Source: Pseudisothecium myosuroides (taxonomy: Eukaryota > Streptophyta > Bryopsida > Hypnales > Lembophyllaceae). From it: a stretch of 64,000 bases of DNA. The stretch is from contig OX637288.1 of assembly GCA_951799445.1 (NCBI GenBank), positions 49,057,288 through 49,121,287 on the forward strand, read 5' to 3'. The notes beneath the pieces are model-generated. The model was given only the letters and a program-made list of their open reading frames with translations, was not told the origin of the DNA and did not search any database. Positions 12,501 through 23,723 of this stretch are shown in pieces. Every line of letters starts with the position of its first letter. Position 1 is the first letter of the stretch. The position numbers were made by a program, and so were the translations under genes.

Positions 12501-14126
12501 ATCTAGAAGTAAACTCAACAAATCAGAAGGTAGATCTAGAAGTAAACTCAACAAATCAGAAGGCAGATCTAGAACGATAGTCACCAAATCAGAAATACAA
12601 ACTCAAAATCTCCAACACCTAGGGTGTCCCGAAATTCTCAAGCAAGAATATCACGCAGCGTGTGAATAAGAGTGTCTGCTAATACTTGGACGCAGAGAAA
12701 TGAATTCCTTATCCAACCTGCTGAAGCAACTCCTCTGGTGGAACAACTTCACACATGAGAGTCACCATCTGTTGGCGCTCCTCATCTGAAAGAGAAAACG
12801 CAAGCCATGGCAGGAGTTTCTCCAGAAGGTTCACAGGAATACTGCAGATAAATTGCCAGACCAACCCAGCCTGCTCTTTGTAGGTAAAATGCTGCATGAG
12901 AAGAGGAAATATCTGCACACGATGAACAAAAGTGAGCTGCACCTACAAGACAGCATCGCATGCCCGATAGGACGGCAATAAGCGAACAAACAAATTGCAA
13001 AACTTTGGAGTGTATACCACGCCAATCTTCACACATCTACCATTGATGCTATAAAGCAAGTTTTAGCACTGCTGACTTTCAGTATTGATGTTTGTTTGCT
13101 GCCACTATTACGTTGCATTTGTAATCGAGGTATCATTCGTACTTCTGCAAAGAACATCCAGCCATCTTGTGTCCATGCTCGATACCATAGACAACGCAAT
13201 GGCCAAACGTGGCCTATCTTGTGTAGATGGGGAATTTTGTACCTGTTCCTCCTCCTTTGCTAAATGCTGGCAAAGAGTGGTATGCAGGGCCTGGGTGCAG
13301 CAAACAAGATCCGAGTGAAAAGTAGAGGCAACTTTTCCTTTATCAGCCAAAGCAGCACTTAAAAGGCGTGCTATCTGGTCAAACAAATCGCTCTCCACTT
13401 TGTGCTCCAGCGAGTAGGAATGCGCTACATTCTTGACACGAGAATCGAGAGCCGGTAGTATCACCTGTAATGCACAGAATGTAAGCTTCTTAATGAGAAC
13501 GCATTCTCACAGTAAGTTCAGAGTAAACAAAACTATTATCGACTGACCACCTTTGAAGAAATTTTCCCTGCAGTTCACGAGTGGCCAGAAGAGGTGACAA
13601 AGGAGGAGATTAAGTAACTGAATTCCTCCTGAACTTCAACTACTGAGCAGATTAGTCCAACGAATCATCGCTGAAAGAACATCAGGACTTAGGGCAGCAG
13701 AGCGAGATCATCAAAAATTCTGTTTCCGCTGGATAGCAAGATTCTTGCGGGGCAGGCCTTGTGACTAAACCTCAGCATTCTACGTAATTACATGCGACAA
13801 CCGATTACACGAAATACTCCGAAGTGCGCAAATCAAGTTAGGAAGTTCAAACTAACCTCATCTTCTGCGCTGTAGTAATGTTTGTAGACAGTGCGCAGAA
13901 ATACGTATCGATCAACGAAAGACTGAATATCCTTCTCTGTGCCATTCTCGACCGCTAGCGCATCCTGATGTAGCCTATCCATCTCCACGCGGATGGCTTT
14001 GTGGAAAAAGACAAACTCTATGATAGGAGAAGCCAGCGGCACACATGACATGCCCATACCGATTGCGGTGATTAATGACGTCGGGACTGGCTGAAAAGGT
14101 TGAGGAAGAGCGACGGAGGTCGCCAT
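6587..14126 (-). CDS. BTS: BRUTUS-type hemerythrin/CHY-zinc-finger/RING E3 ubiquitin ligase (16 exons, 1322 aa)
   Basis: Minus-strand exons: 14126-13857, 13464-13243, 12912-12718, 12212-11839, 11610-11373, 11050-10882, 10787-9985, 9832-9512, 9345-9033, 8838-8610, 8475-8251, 8059-7919, 7747-7513, 7278-7219, 6987-6916 and 6688-6587, all GT-AG and in frame (3969 bases). Domains in order: three hemerythrin HHE domains (about 35-165, 300-430 and 680-865), a CHY zinc finger (about 1083-1120, [15 protein letters not shown]), a CTCHY region (about 1150-1200), a RING-H2 (CPIC...CGHFMHSAC...CPIC, about 1218-1259) and a C-terminal zinc ribbon ending [13 protein letters not shown]. The family senses iron through the HHE domains and ubiquitinates subgroup IVc bHLH factors, restraining the iron-deficiency response in the nucleus. 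The length is close to the Arabidopsis protein as I recall it (~1250 aa). HHE1 and HHE2 each lack the His of one HxxxE motif. The start is the first ATG of the exon, nine bases into an open frame. Confidence 0.95.
12480..12595. repeat. Tandem 32-33-base repeat in BTS intron 3
   Basis: The unit AATCAGAAGGTAGATCTAGA followed by AGTAAACTCAACA occurs about three times in a row, the last copy diverging (AAGGCAGATCTAGAACG). It lies inside an intron. Confidence 0.88.
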
Positions 14127-15720
14127 TTCAAGCAAACCTAATCAGGTCGAATTGCAATGCCAGGAGCATGTTCCTGCGCCTGCTTCGCTTGTGGACTTAA
14201 CCTAAGTATTAATTACCAGTAGGCATTTGCTCCAACTGTAGGCAAACCAAGGGTCCGGAAAAAATAGCAAAACGTACCAACGCGCAATCCTGCCCCGATG
14301 TTTCAGCTGGGCGTAAGCGCTCCATCATTTCCAGATGCAACAACTTTCTCAAAGCGGTTACATGGGAAGGCAAACAGACTCCTTAGTTCTCAAGATCCTC
14401 AAAACCTCGGTTCAACTATCCCTAATTCTGAACAACGAGAGTAGCACATAAGAGGTCACCATTTCGCAGGGAACGGACGACCAACATAGGGCGCCACGAC
14501 ATCAAACGCAAGTAGTAGACACCCGATAAGAACGGACGGAAGCGACGAAACCATCCGCCCTAATTCCGTTAGAAGTTGGGTGGAGAGTGGAGACGGCTGT
14601 AGCGGAACGGAAGCCGAAGGACATGCAAGACGCCGAAAGAGGAAAGTGCGGAAAGCGGAAGGAAGCCCGAATTGCAGCAAGAAGGATTTCGAGTGAGTAG
14701 CACACGAACCTACGGAGACAGAGACAGAGAGGGAGAGGGAGAGGGAGAGGAAGGGACGGAGGGAGAAGAAATCATCAGTAGAGCGAATGAGACATCACGA
14801 AGGAAGAGGCGGTCCAGGAGGCGCAGCAGGCGGACGATGAAATGTGGCCAACCCCGGCGCCGGGTAGAAAAACACACACACACACACACACACAAAAAAA
14901 CGTTCACAAGCAGAGCGAGCCCGAGTCTCCCTTCAGTTCAGTTCGTCCGGAACGGATTTGGAGCGCGACACCGGATTCAGCAGCAACCAGTGGTCTGGAG
15001 CCGACGGCCACATCTCCCCAGTAAAATCTGCCGCACCCGGGCGACGACGTCGACGGCCCGACGCCCATAGACGACGGCGTGCTCGGTCAAGCGGGCCGAC
15101 GACGGCTATGAACGGGACGGCACGAGACGGCACGAAACGGCACGAGAAGGGACGAGAAGGGACGAGACTTCGCCCGACGACGCCGGCCGATGCGGGACGA
15201 GCGCCTGGACCCAAGCGCGCATGCGCCGCCGTGCCGGAAGTGCCCGGCATGTGGACCTGGCCTGGCAACACATGCCTCCACAGGGCCAGCCTTCTCACCC
15301 ACCCCCCCGCATCCATCCCCTGCTCCCGCGCCCTTCCTTCATCCTCCCTTTATCATCGCTGCTGCTCTGGAAGGGAGGCGCAGTGACAAGGCGCACTATC
15401 CTCTAAATTTAGGATTGGCCAGGGGCCAGGCCAACTGGACTCCAGCCCAACTGAAGCTTTTTCATGGGCGAAACTGGATGAAAACTTTGGATGAAAACTT
15501 TCGTCCAGTCTTTGGGGGACTGACTGACAACTTGGTGAGGGGCAAATCCACGGCATTGGTTATGGGACATTCACACGAGGTCTTCAGTTTGATAAAAGTG
15601 CAAACTTTGAGGGACGAAGACCAGGAAAAAGGAGGTCTTACATACTGCAGCTTGGTACCGGTACTGAAGGTATGTGCACACCTGGCTGGGCATAGCAAGC
15701 GTGATGGTTCATGATTTTTC
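14127..15720. other. BTS upstream region (leader and promoter)
   Basis: This stretch stays in the gene-island base composition and holds no convincing exon. It includes a GGGAGA-rich purine tract (about 14720-14765), a CA dinucleotide run (about 14873-14893) and a stretch of CGGCACGARACGG-like short repeats (about 15115-15175). Long open frames on the plus strand here have no family resemblance. A 5' UTR intron for BTS is possible, but I cannot place it. Confidence 0.45.
14873..14893. repeat. (CA)n microsatellite
   Basis: About ten CA units in a row followed by a short A run, upstream of BTS. Confidence 0.9.
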
Positions 15721-16115
15721 AGTAGGTTTTTAGACCATTGTTCCTTCGTAACCTGTCGAACTTATGTGACTGTAGAGCTAGCAAGCGTTACAAGCGGTGT
15801 TTATTATTTCCAGCAAAAAAATTAAGGACTACACATAACTCTCTGACATTGCAGGTTACATAAGTTATAATCTTCCGGTTTTGTAGATTCGGGAGCACTA
15901 GCTACTGTCTTTTATAATGCAAGGAGATATTGGCAAATACATGACACTGCGAGATTGAATTCAATGAACTTCCGCACTTGCTTCAAAAGCCATTTAATGT
16001 TTGTACTTAAAATTGAGAAGACAATCTCTATAAAAGGTAGAAACACCAAAAAGCGTTTCTGTTTCCATTCTTGAATCCTAGACCACCACTAAATGTGTCC
16101 CTAGACTTTTGTTAA

Positions 16116-16171
16116 TGTGTCCTTCAAATGTTTAATTCTAATTCACTAACGCATTTGAAGGACACATACTT
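16116..16171. repeat. Short hairpin
   Basis: TGTGTCCTTCAAATG and its exact reverse complement CATTTGAAGGACACA flank a loop of about 24 bases. No terminator or gene is associated with it; it may be a remnant of a MITE. Confidence 0.7.
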
Positions 16172-16549
16172 AATTCTGATTTGCTGACTATTGATTTTTG
16201 CATATTTCAGTTTAGGGTCCACCTAGGTGACAGTTTCAATGGTTTAGGGAGCTGACACTTTGAAAAATCATAGAAATTACATACCACATCCGAAAAATCT
16301 ATTTTTTTTTTAATATGCATGATTTTCACTTTCTACTTTGCTAATACTACAAAAATATTATATTTAAGAAAAGGTGCCTCCAACTATGTTGAATTGTTTA
16401 TATTGACGATTTTGGGTGTTTCCACCATAAACATATGCAGTGGTAGGAGGTAGAACAAACAATGTGAGATATGTAAATTTAAATTGTAGGAGCTCAACCG
16501 CTCACAGTTAAGTCAAAAGTAGAACCCGCATTTGAAGTAGTTCTTCAAA

Positions 16550-17143
16550 CCTCATTTAGGTAGGGTAGAATAATTTTTTTAAAGAACTTTGAACTATAAA
16601 AAGTTTAGAAAATCAAGTTAAAAATTCATCTCCAAAAAATTCTACCGTTTGATATTTTGAGCCTCCAATCAAAAGTCATAGACAGATTTTAGAGAGCGGG
16701 TGGAAGGGACTTTTTCTTTGACATTTTAAAACATCCTCTCTGAATTTTGTCCATAATTTTTTATTGGAGTCATGAAATCTCAAATGAGTTGTAGAGATGA
16801 AAGTATTAGAGAAAATTTCAAGCCATGAGAGGGCCATTTTCTTGCATGAAAATGAACAATTCTAGAAAATATTAGTCCAAACTAGCAGTCAAAGAATCCT
16901 GCCAGTGAAAGTCCGCTTATGTGCCCTATCGGATTTTTTATTAAAAAAATGTTTTTTTGTTTTGTTTTGTTTTTTAAATATTTTAAAAAATATATCTTTT
17001 TATTTCACTATATTTGCACATTCACTGAAACTGAAACAGCCCTATACAAGGCCCAATTTTTTTGAAATATTAGCTTAATTTACCAACTTTTCTAAGTTTG
17101 AAGTTTTTTGAAATTGAAAGTTATCCCACTATACCAAATGAGG
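16550..17143. mobile_element. Foldback MITE, family X copy 1 (expanded)
   Basis: Starts CCTCATTTAGGTAGGGTAGAA and ends CCCACTATACCAAATGAGG, giving an inverted terminus. Internally it carries the family arms (CTCCAATCAAAAGTCATAGAC, then GACATTTTAAAACATCCTC, then the complementary TTTATTGGAGTCATGAAATC). It is longer than the copies at 19671 and 24130, so it probably carries an insertion in its right half. Confidence 0.6.
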
Positions 17144-17296
17144 TATAAAAATCTACTTTGAACATAATTCCTGTATTTTGACAATTGGAGCGATCAAGTT
17201 CTCATCTTCACATTATTCCACATCCTTTGAGGATTCATGATTAAAAATGAATTTCATTGTAAAAATGACGTCCCCACCCTTCATTTCCACAAGTAT

Positions 17297-18510
17297 TAAC
17301 CCCTAAAGGACCGTTGTCCCTTCGAGGGACAAATGCGTTTTCGGCCAGGTATCTACGGGCTGAAATTTTTTCTTGATTTTTCAAACCTTTTTTTGGAGGT
17401 AGAAAAATTGATTAGCTTCGTGGGCATATAATTTTTTTCACAATCGGTGCCCAGGAAAAAAAATTATGACCAAATAAGCTCAAAACAGGGGACGGGGGGC
17501 AGCTCGGACAGCAAAAAAAATTTGCAAAAATTTGAACTTTTTTTAAAAATATTTTTTTTCTCATAGATTATATTTTTGTCTATCTAAAAAGCTTTGATTC
17601 ATTTCATTTGGATTTGTTATGAAAAAGTTCTGGACATTCTTGTTTTTCGGGCAATTAGAGCATTTTCTTGAAATAAATAACTTGTAGGATCCATTTCTGA
17701 ATGTAATTTTTCAAATTTTTCAAATTTTTCAAATTTTCATGCTTTAGTTTACTTGCAAGAACAATCTCACCACTGGGATTAGTGCATTTTAATTCCATCT
17801 AAAATATATTAATATTTTAGATTTTCTTTCTATCTTGTACCTACTTCTACTTAAGTTTTTTTTATTTTTTTTCCCCTAGACTCTCAAATCAATTCTCCAC
17901 TGTAAATATTTAAAGCTCAAAACTCTGTAGTGCAAAAATTTTAAGTGCAAAATGTTCAAAGTCAAAAAATTAGATGAGATTTCAGCCCTGTGGAGGGCTG
18001 TGTGTTCCCAGCTTGTGGGAACTGCCAAATTCAGGGCCGCGGCAGCTCGCTGACGTGGCCGAGCGACTGCCACATCGGAAAAAAAAAAATCAAAAAAAAA
18101 AAAATCAAAATTTTTTTTCTGTTTTTTTTTTCATTTCAAGACTAAATTTTTTATTTTTTATTTTTTTTTTAAATTTTTTTGTCGGGAACAGCCGTTCCCT
18201 GAAACTGCGGGAGGGGACCAGCGTCGGGAACGGGCCTGAAATGGCCCTCCCGACCCCCCAAAACCCATCTCATGCTAGTCCCGCAATGTGCTGAAAAACT
18301 TGTTTTTTCCACTTTAAATACAAATATCATGCAATCTATGCGGTCAAAAATTCAGAAATTTTTTTCACACTTTTTTATACTAGATAGGTGTAAGATCCTA
18401 TGATTAGATGTGAAAAAAAAACAATTTTAATTTTTTTTACTCTTTGCTTTAGAAATGGCAGTTTTTAGTGCTTTTTGGCAGAAAAAAGGCCTCGGTCCTT
18501 CAGGGGTTAA
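17297..18510. mobile_element. TTAA-flanked MITE, copy A, with a nested MITE
   Basis: The element is bounded by TTAA on both sides. Its termini are CCCCTAAAGGACCG on the left and, reverse-complemented, CCCCTGAAGGACCG on the right. It aligns along most of its length with 59523-60456 (shared CGTTGTCCCTTCGNGGGACA, ACAGGGGACGGGGGGCAGC and TCCCGCAATGNGCTGAAAAA). TTAA target sites with terminal C runs are the hallmark of piggyBac-like elements; no transposase is encoded. A block near 17972-18282 interrupts the alignment and is a separate insertion. Confidence 0.82.
17972..18282. mobile_element. MITE nested in TTAA element A (family Y copy 1)
   Basis: Copy B at 59523 reads straight through the point where copy A carries this ~310-base block, so it is an insertion. 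Its ends are short and inverted (ATGAGATTTC / GGGTATCTCAT-like) and TAG occurs at each edge. The interior holds a GC-rich head with the hairpin CTGACGTGGCCGAGCGACTG and an A-rich/T-rich middle. It is related to 18829-19099. Confidence 0.65.
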
Positions 18511-18828
18511 TGAAGCATTCTCTTCATTTGGCATCAAATTTTTTTCTTATTGCAAATGGTCAAATGACATTGAAGCTTACTTTATTCTCCATGATGTGTG
18601 GATGAATTTTGTGGATGAATTTTGTGGATGAATACTCTAGAAAGGAATAGGTAGCTTTTGTAATGATTACTGAATGTTATGCCCTATGTCTAAACAATTT
18701 ATTACTTAAAATGACCTTGTTTATGTCAAACCAATTCAAACCACTCTACTAGAAAAATCTTTGTCCAAATCAAGAAAGTAATGTTCATTTGCAGTAGAAA
18801 AAATTCGGGGGCAATAAAAGACTGCAAG

Positions 18829-19099
18829 CATTAGAGGAGATTTGGGCTTCTAAGAGCCCGCAAGTTCCCGGACTGTGGAAACTCTGTAGGACTGCTGCGA
18901 CGCTGCCGCATGGCCAGTCTGACGTGGCCAAGCGACTGCCACGTCATTTTTTTTTAAAAATTAAATTTTTTTTTTGTATTATTTTAACATTTTAATAACT
19001 TTTTTTTTTTTTTAATTTTTTTTTTAACAGTAGGGGCTGGTTCCCAGCATTGGGAACAGCCCTGAAACGGTCTTCTAATTGCTCAGATCTCCTCTAATG
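18829..19099. mobile_element. GC-headed MITE, family Y copy 2
   Basis: Terminal inverted repeats CATTAGAGGAGAT and ATCTCCTCTAATG are exact. The interior contains TGACGTGGC...GCCACGTCA, a nine-base hairpin shared with the nested element near 17972, then a long T-rich stretch and GTTCCCAGCATTGGGAACAG. Non-coding. Confidence 0.78.
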
Positions 19100-19389
19100 T
19101 ATCAGGCCCTAAGAACTCTGGAAACGCCCTAAGAACAGTAATCTAACATGGCCTAGATTGTGCCATGTTAGAAAATAATTTTAATGAAAATTAATAATTA
19201 ATTAATTTTTTAATATTCTGACTGTTCCCAAGTGCGGGAACAACCCTAAAATGGCCCTTTGGAGCCCTCAAATTTCTTCTAATGTTTTGTTGATTTGGAC
19301 ACAATGATTTGGACATTGTTCAACAAATGCTTGTTGATTTTTTTGTTGATTTTTTTTATTTCAACAAGTGCAAAAAATCAAAAAAATTA

Positions 19390-19590
19390 AAAAATAGACA
19401 TCACCAGCCAATTAGAAGCTGACATGTGGCCGTTTGCCACATCAACAAGAAAAATGCCACCTAAGCAACCCACTACACAAGTAGGTCACTAAGGCAACCC
19501 GCCACTCTGGCGAGTGGATGCAAGGATTTGATCCTTACACCTCATGCTTGAAGTGTGAAGACATTAGCCACCACACTATGCATGAATTTA
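19390..19590 (-). mobile_element. Possible tRNA-derived SINE
   Basis: Read on the minus strand from about 19580, the start resembles a tRNA: an A-box-like TAGTGTGGTGGCTAA, an anticodon-arm-like stem ACACTTC/GAGGTGT and a T-arm TAAGG-ATCAAAT-CCTTG with a B box. The sequence downstream (about 19500-19400) is unrelated to tRNA and ends in an A/T-rich tail. No matching acceptor stem is seen, so a functional tRNA is unlikely. A SINE head fits better. Confidence 0.4.
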
Positions 19591-19670
19591 ACTGACTATT
19601 TTAGAAGTTAGTCCATAGTTTTTATTTATATACTTTTTGCTTCCCATTGGTTTGAAAATCAACAAATTTT

Positions 19671-19997
19671 GGAGGCCATTTTGGCATAGTAGATTAACTT
19701 TTTCAAAAAACTTGGAACCAATTAAATTTGCAAAATTAAGATAAATTTCATCTTCAAAAATCCGTTTGTGATTTTGAGTCTTCAATCAAATGTTATGTAC
19801 AAAATTCAGAGAGGATGTTTTTTAAAATGTCAAAGGAAAAGTCCCTTCCAACTCCTCTCTGGACTTTGCCCATAATTTTTGATTGGAGACTCAAACTTTC
19901 AAACGGATTTTTGTACATGAAAGTTATCTTGATTTTGCAACTATATTTAGTTCAAAGTTTTTAAAGAAAGTTATTCTACTATGCCAAAATGGCTGCC
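19671..19997. mobile_element. Foldback MITE, family X copy 2
   Basis: The arms are near-complementary along their length: left GGAGGCCATTTTGGCATAGT, right ACTATGCCAAAATGGCTGCC. Inner left TCAAAAATCCGTTTGTGATT pairs with inner right CTTTCAAACGGATTTTTG. The centre carries CAAAGGAAAAGTCCCTTCC. No reading frame of note. Confidence 0.82.
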
Positions 19998-21241
19998 AAA
20001 GTCTACTGATATTAATAACACCAAATTGTGAATGATTAAGTTAAAAAAGAATGTTTCCATTGTACATTGAATTTCTATCATGGTGATTTAAACATTATCC
20101 AAATGATGATTTGTTGACATTCCAAAAGATTTCAAGAGATTACACAAAAATCAACAAAAATCTGTTAATTTGGTTGTTGTACTATTTGAATCAACAAAAA
20201 TTATGTAGCCAAATCAACAAAAAGTTGAAAAATGGTTGTTAAAGTGCCCACTTCAACAAAAATCTATTTGTTTTTTTGTTGATATGGACGTTATTTTATA
20301 GTAGTAATAAATGTTTCTTTAAAACCTACACCTTCCTGTCTTTGTCAAAGGTATTATGATTTTATGATCGCAGTTATCAAATGCTAGGTGTGAATGTACC
20401 TTAAGTTAGACAAGGAGAGGCTTAAGTTTGTGTATGAGTAGTTGCAAATTGGGATTGGTAAGCAAAGAAGATGAGATTAGGAAGTGGTTTGAGTCCTTAC
20501 AAGAATGATTAATGAGGCCTTAATTTCTAAATGTAATGTACAAGGGGGCACAACTCCAAAATTATGAAGAAATAGCCGTTTTTTTATAATAAGCCCAAAA
20601 ACTTTCTAAACAATTTTTTGGAAAATGTAACCTCTGGATCTTGTGTAAATATTTGTTTTTAGCTTACCTTGTAATTTTCAGGTCATTTGACTATACAGAT
20701 CTTCAAGAATTTAGTTTAGAAGTTCACTTTGAGTGCATTTCAATGATTCAATCCTGGGTAGCATGTATTTTTAGGCTAATAAGTTTTTGAGAAAAATTTG
20801 AAAAGCTGACATTTTTTTGCTACGGAGTGAGGTATAAAGTTGAGAACATGCAAAAAAAATATGAGACCAATTCACAAAATCTACTATTTTTATAGGGTTT
20901 GGCAATTGCTTGGCATCAAATTTTCACTCATAACTAATTCTAAAGTTTTGTAAGGCGGTCAAACCATTCTCCCATTCCTAAAGCAATAATGGGATCCTTC
21001 TTTTCAACCTCTTCCTATTAGCCCAACAATCAGACAAGAATCTTGCAAGAGGATCTCCTCAATTTTAGTCGTTATTTGTAATAAAATTAATAGCCCACTA
21101 GCTCCTTCTAGCCTACTCCCTTTGGCATTCCTTCTCCAACAAACGATGCTCTTCCAGTGCTCCTTCTCTTGCAAATGGTGCTACAAAGACATGGGCTTGA
21201 AGTCACTGTTGACCTTTGGCTCCTATGGCCTCCTTATATTG

Positions 21242-21409
21242 CACTAAAAGAAATCCGTGTTTTTAATGCACTTTTGTGATGTCCACTTGTTCTGATGTTC
21301 ATTTGATGTCACAACTAACAACTTGATTTTGTGCTCAATACCATTGTTTATAATAAAAACAAGTGGCGTCACAAAAATGCTTTAAAAAAAACATGAATTT
21401 CTTATAGTG
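21242..21409. mobile_element. CACTA-type MITE with TTG target duplication
   Basis: The 168-base element begins CACTAAAAGAAATCCGTG and ends TTTCTTATAGTG, so both ends carry CACTA followed by an AAGAAAT-like terminus. The inverted similarity extends inwards (CACTTTTGTGATGTCCACTTGTT versus the complement of AACAAGTGGCGTCACAAAAA). TTG directly abuts both ends, matching the 3-base duplication expected of CACTA (En/Spm) elements. Too small to be autonomous. Confidence 0.88.
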
Positions 21410-21925
21410 TTGCCACATATTGCTCCCTATTTATGCCTATTACTATACAATGTTGCAGCTTCTTGTTGCCTACTAGTCTTCTTGTATTGGTTGTTGGCCG
21501 ATGATGTCTTACCTTTTGCTAGCTCACTCACTCTCCTCTTTTCGGTCATACATTCCGTAAGTGATTTTGAATTTTTCACTAAAATTTTTATTGATAAATA
21601 TTGGTTGGTGTAGAAATAGATACAATTGTATAAATAAGATCTATAAGGTAGAGCCTCCCATAACCGACCAAATAAGAAATTCCAACAATGATCTAGAGTA
21701 GTGAAGGCAAAACAAATATTTTTCAGAGGTATATCAATAGAAATGACATGGATTGCAAAAAAATTGGTAATTTTAACGCTTGTATTGAAATTACTATGAA
21801 TTTTGGGAGGCAAAAAGTGCCTCGGATCCATCGTCAATGTCTAGACTCTTCCAATTCCGATCATTCAAGAACTTTTTACCTAATCATTATTTCCTACTTT
21901 TTTTTTCATAACTTGGGACATGTGT

Positions 21926-22287
21926 CATCATCACAAAGTTTAGACCCTACGATTTGGTAGCAATTATGATGCGATTATCGTTGTTTCATGGGTTCGTACC
22001 ATAATCGCACTGACTCAGTGTATTTTTACGCACTGAATTAGTGCAAAAACAATGAATATCAATAGCGTACGGTTTATGTACTTTAACTATACAATTGTTG
22101 TGTCAAAACTACACAGCAATCATATAGTTAAAGTACATAAACCGTATGCTATTGATATTCATTGTTTTCGCACTGATTCAGTGTGTAAAATACACTGAGT
22201 TAGTGCGATTATGGTACGAACCCATGAAACAACGATAACCGCACGATAATTGTTGCCAAATCGTAGGGTCTAAACTTTGTGATGATG
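21926..22287. mobile_element. Palindromic MITE (arms ~170 bases)
   Basis: Left end CATCATCACAAAGTTTAGAC pairs with right end GTCTAAACTTTGTGATGATG. The arms continue with high identity through CATGGGTTCGTACCATAATC / GATTATGGTACGAACCCATG and AACTATAC / GTATAGTT-type segments to a very short centre near 22106. Terminal sequence and the CATGGGTTCGTAC segment are shared with the element at 23724-25113. Confidence 0.88.
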
Positions 22288-22465
22288 TACTTATTAGTTC
22301 CAATCTTGAAAAGGGAAAAAAAAACATTCTAAGCTTGGTCAGAAACACGTGCACCTATAGGTTGGAAATGGGTCAATGGTTGGAACTGGGGGGGTCAACC
22401 TTAGATCATGTTTCATAATGTTTGAGGTTAGGCCACGGTAAGAGCTTCATCAAGCGATCAAACTC

Positions 22466-23034
22466 CTAACCCCTTAAAGATTGTTCTAAGGGTAGTCCAA
22501 ATTTTCCAAATTGTATAGATGTATCATAAAATGCAACCTAGAAGAATAATTTAATGATGACATCAAAATATGATCTATAGATCATATCCATACAATTAGA
22601 TTGATTAGTTCACAAATGAATATTTTTGAATGAAATTTGAAGCCAAAACTATTGCAAATTCTTTCTAAAATTGATTGTGGATAGAATATTTGTGATTATT
22701 GCATAAATTTTTTCTTTTGAGTTCAAAATGTTAACTTCTAATCCTAGTGATTTTTGAAGATTTTTATTTTATTTTTTATTCAAGTCATTTTTTAAGAGTA
22801 ATTTTTTGAACTAAAAAAGTTATTTTTTGAGTCTAGACCTACTAGCACTCTTTGAATTGTAGAATATTTGCAAAGCAATGTCTTTAGAATCTATATTGTA
22901 TAAATGTTAAAGAACTAATACAAGACTCTTAAAAATAAAATTGGATGAAAATTCATTTTCTATGCTCTTAGGATGTGTTTGCATTCATCCCTTGGTTCAT
23001 CCATTATTCAAATGCTTGGTCCTTAAGGGGTTAA
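22466..23034. mobile_element. TTAA-family MITE, diverged copy
   Basis: Begins CTAACCCCTTAAAGATTG and ends CTTGGTCCTTAAGGGGTTAA. The right terminus closely resembles the right end of copy A (CTCGGTCCTTCAGGGGTTAA). The left target TTAA has changed to CTAA. The interior is AT-rich and poorly conserved. Confidence 0.6.
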
Positions 23035-23723
23035 GAGATTAAAAATAAAAGTTGAACAACCTTAGAAGTGTCAAAGTAGTCAAATACCATCAAATTATCA
23101 ATATTGAAGTTGCAAAATTGGATTTTATATAGAAAATGATTGAACAACATTGATATTCCAAAATTAAATTTCATATAGAAAATGAGTTAAAAAAATTGAC
23201 ATTGCAAAATTGAATTTTATATTGAAAATGATTTATCGAAAATTTAATTAAATAGAAAATAAGTAGAATGACTTGAAAGGTACATCCACAATCAATAAGA
23301 AGTTTGACACCATTGGCTCAATATTTGAAACTTCATAATGCAAGATAAGCTAGACACGCAAAGTGTATAATAGTTTGGTAAAAGTAATACTTGAAAATAC
23401 CCATAAAAGGTCATAGAATCCAATCAACTTCATTAATTCTTTTTTTTATCCCATCAAGGCATAAAAATCAAACTTATAAAGCTAGGAAAGAATCCAACAC
23501 AAGTGAATATTTTATGATGATTATAGTTAGCCAAAGTTTCCTTGTTACTTAGTCTTCGGGAGCATATTCATTAAATGCTAGCATCACTTTATCTATTGTT
23601 CATACTATAAGAAATATATAGCACTCTAAAATAAGTGACACCTTAGTTGGCAATGATATAGCAATGGGAAATCAAATAGGATTTTAAAAACTAATATGCT
23701 ATCTACTAACAACCACATATGCA

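Noticed and set aside
15190..15714. 174-codon plus-strand frame upstream of BTS
   Set aside because: Low-complexity Pro/Ser/Arg-rich beginning, no domain, lies in a repeat-like GC-rich promoter region.
17295..20300. LTR retrotransposon suggested by two long similar sequences (17297 and 59523)
   Set aside because: The copies lie 42 kb apart, lack TG...CA ends, have TTAA borders and inverted termini, and no polymerase frame lies between them.
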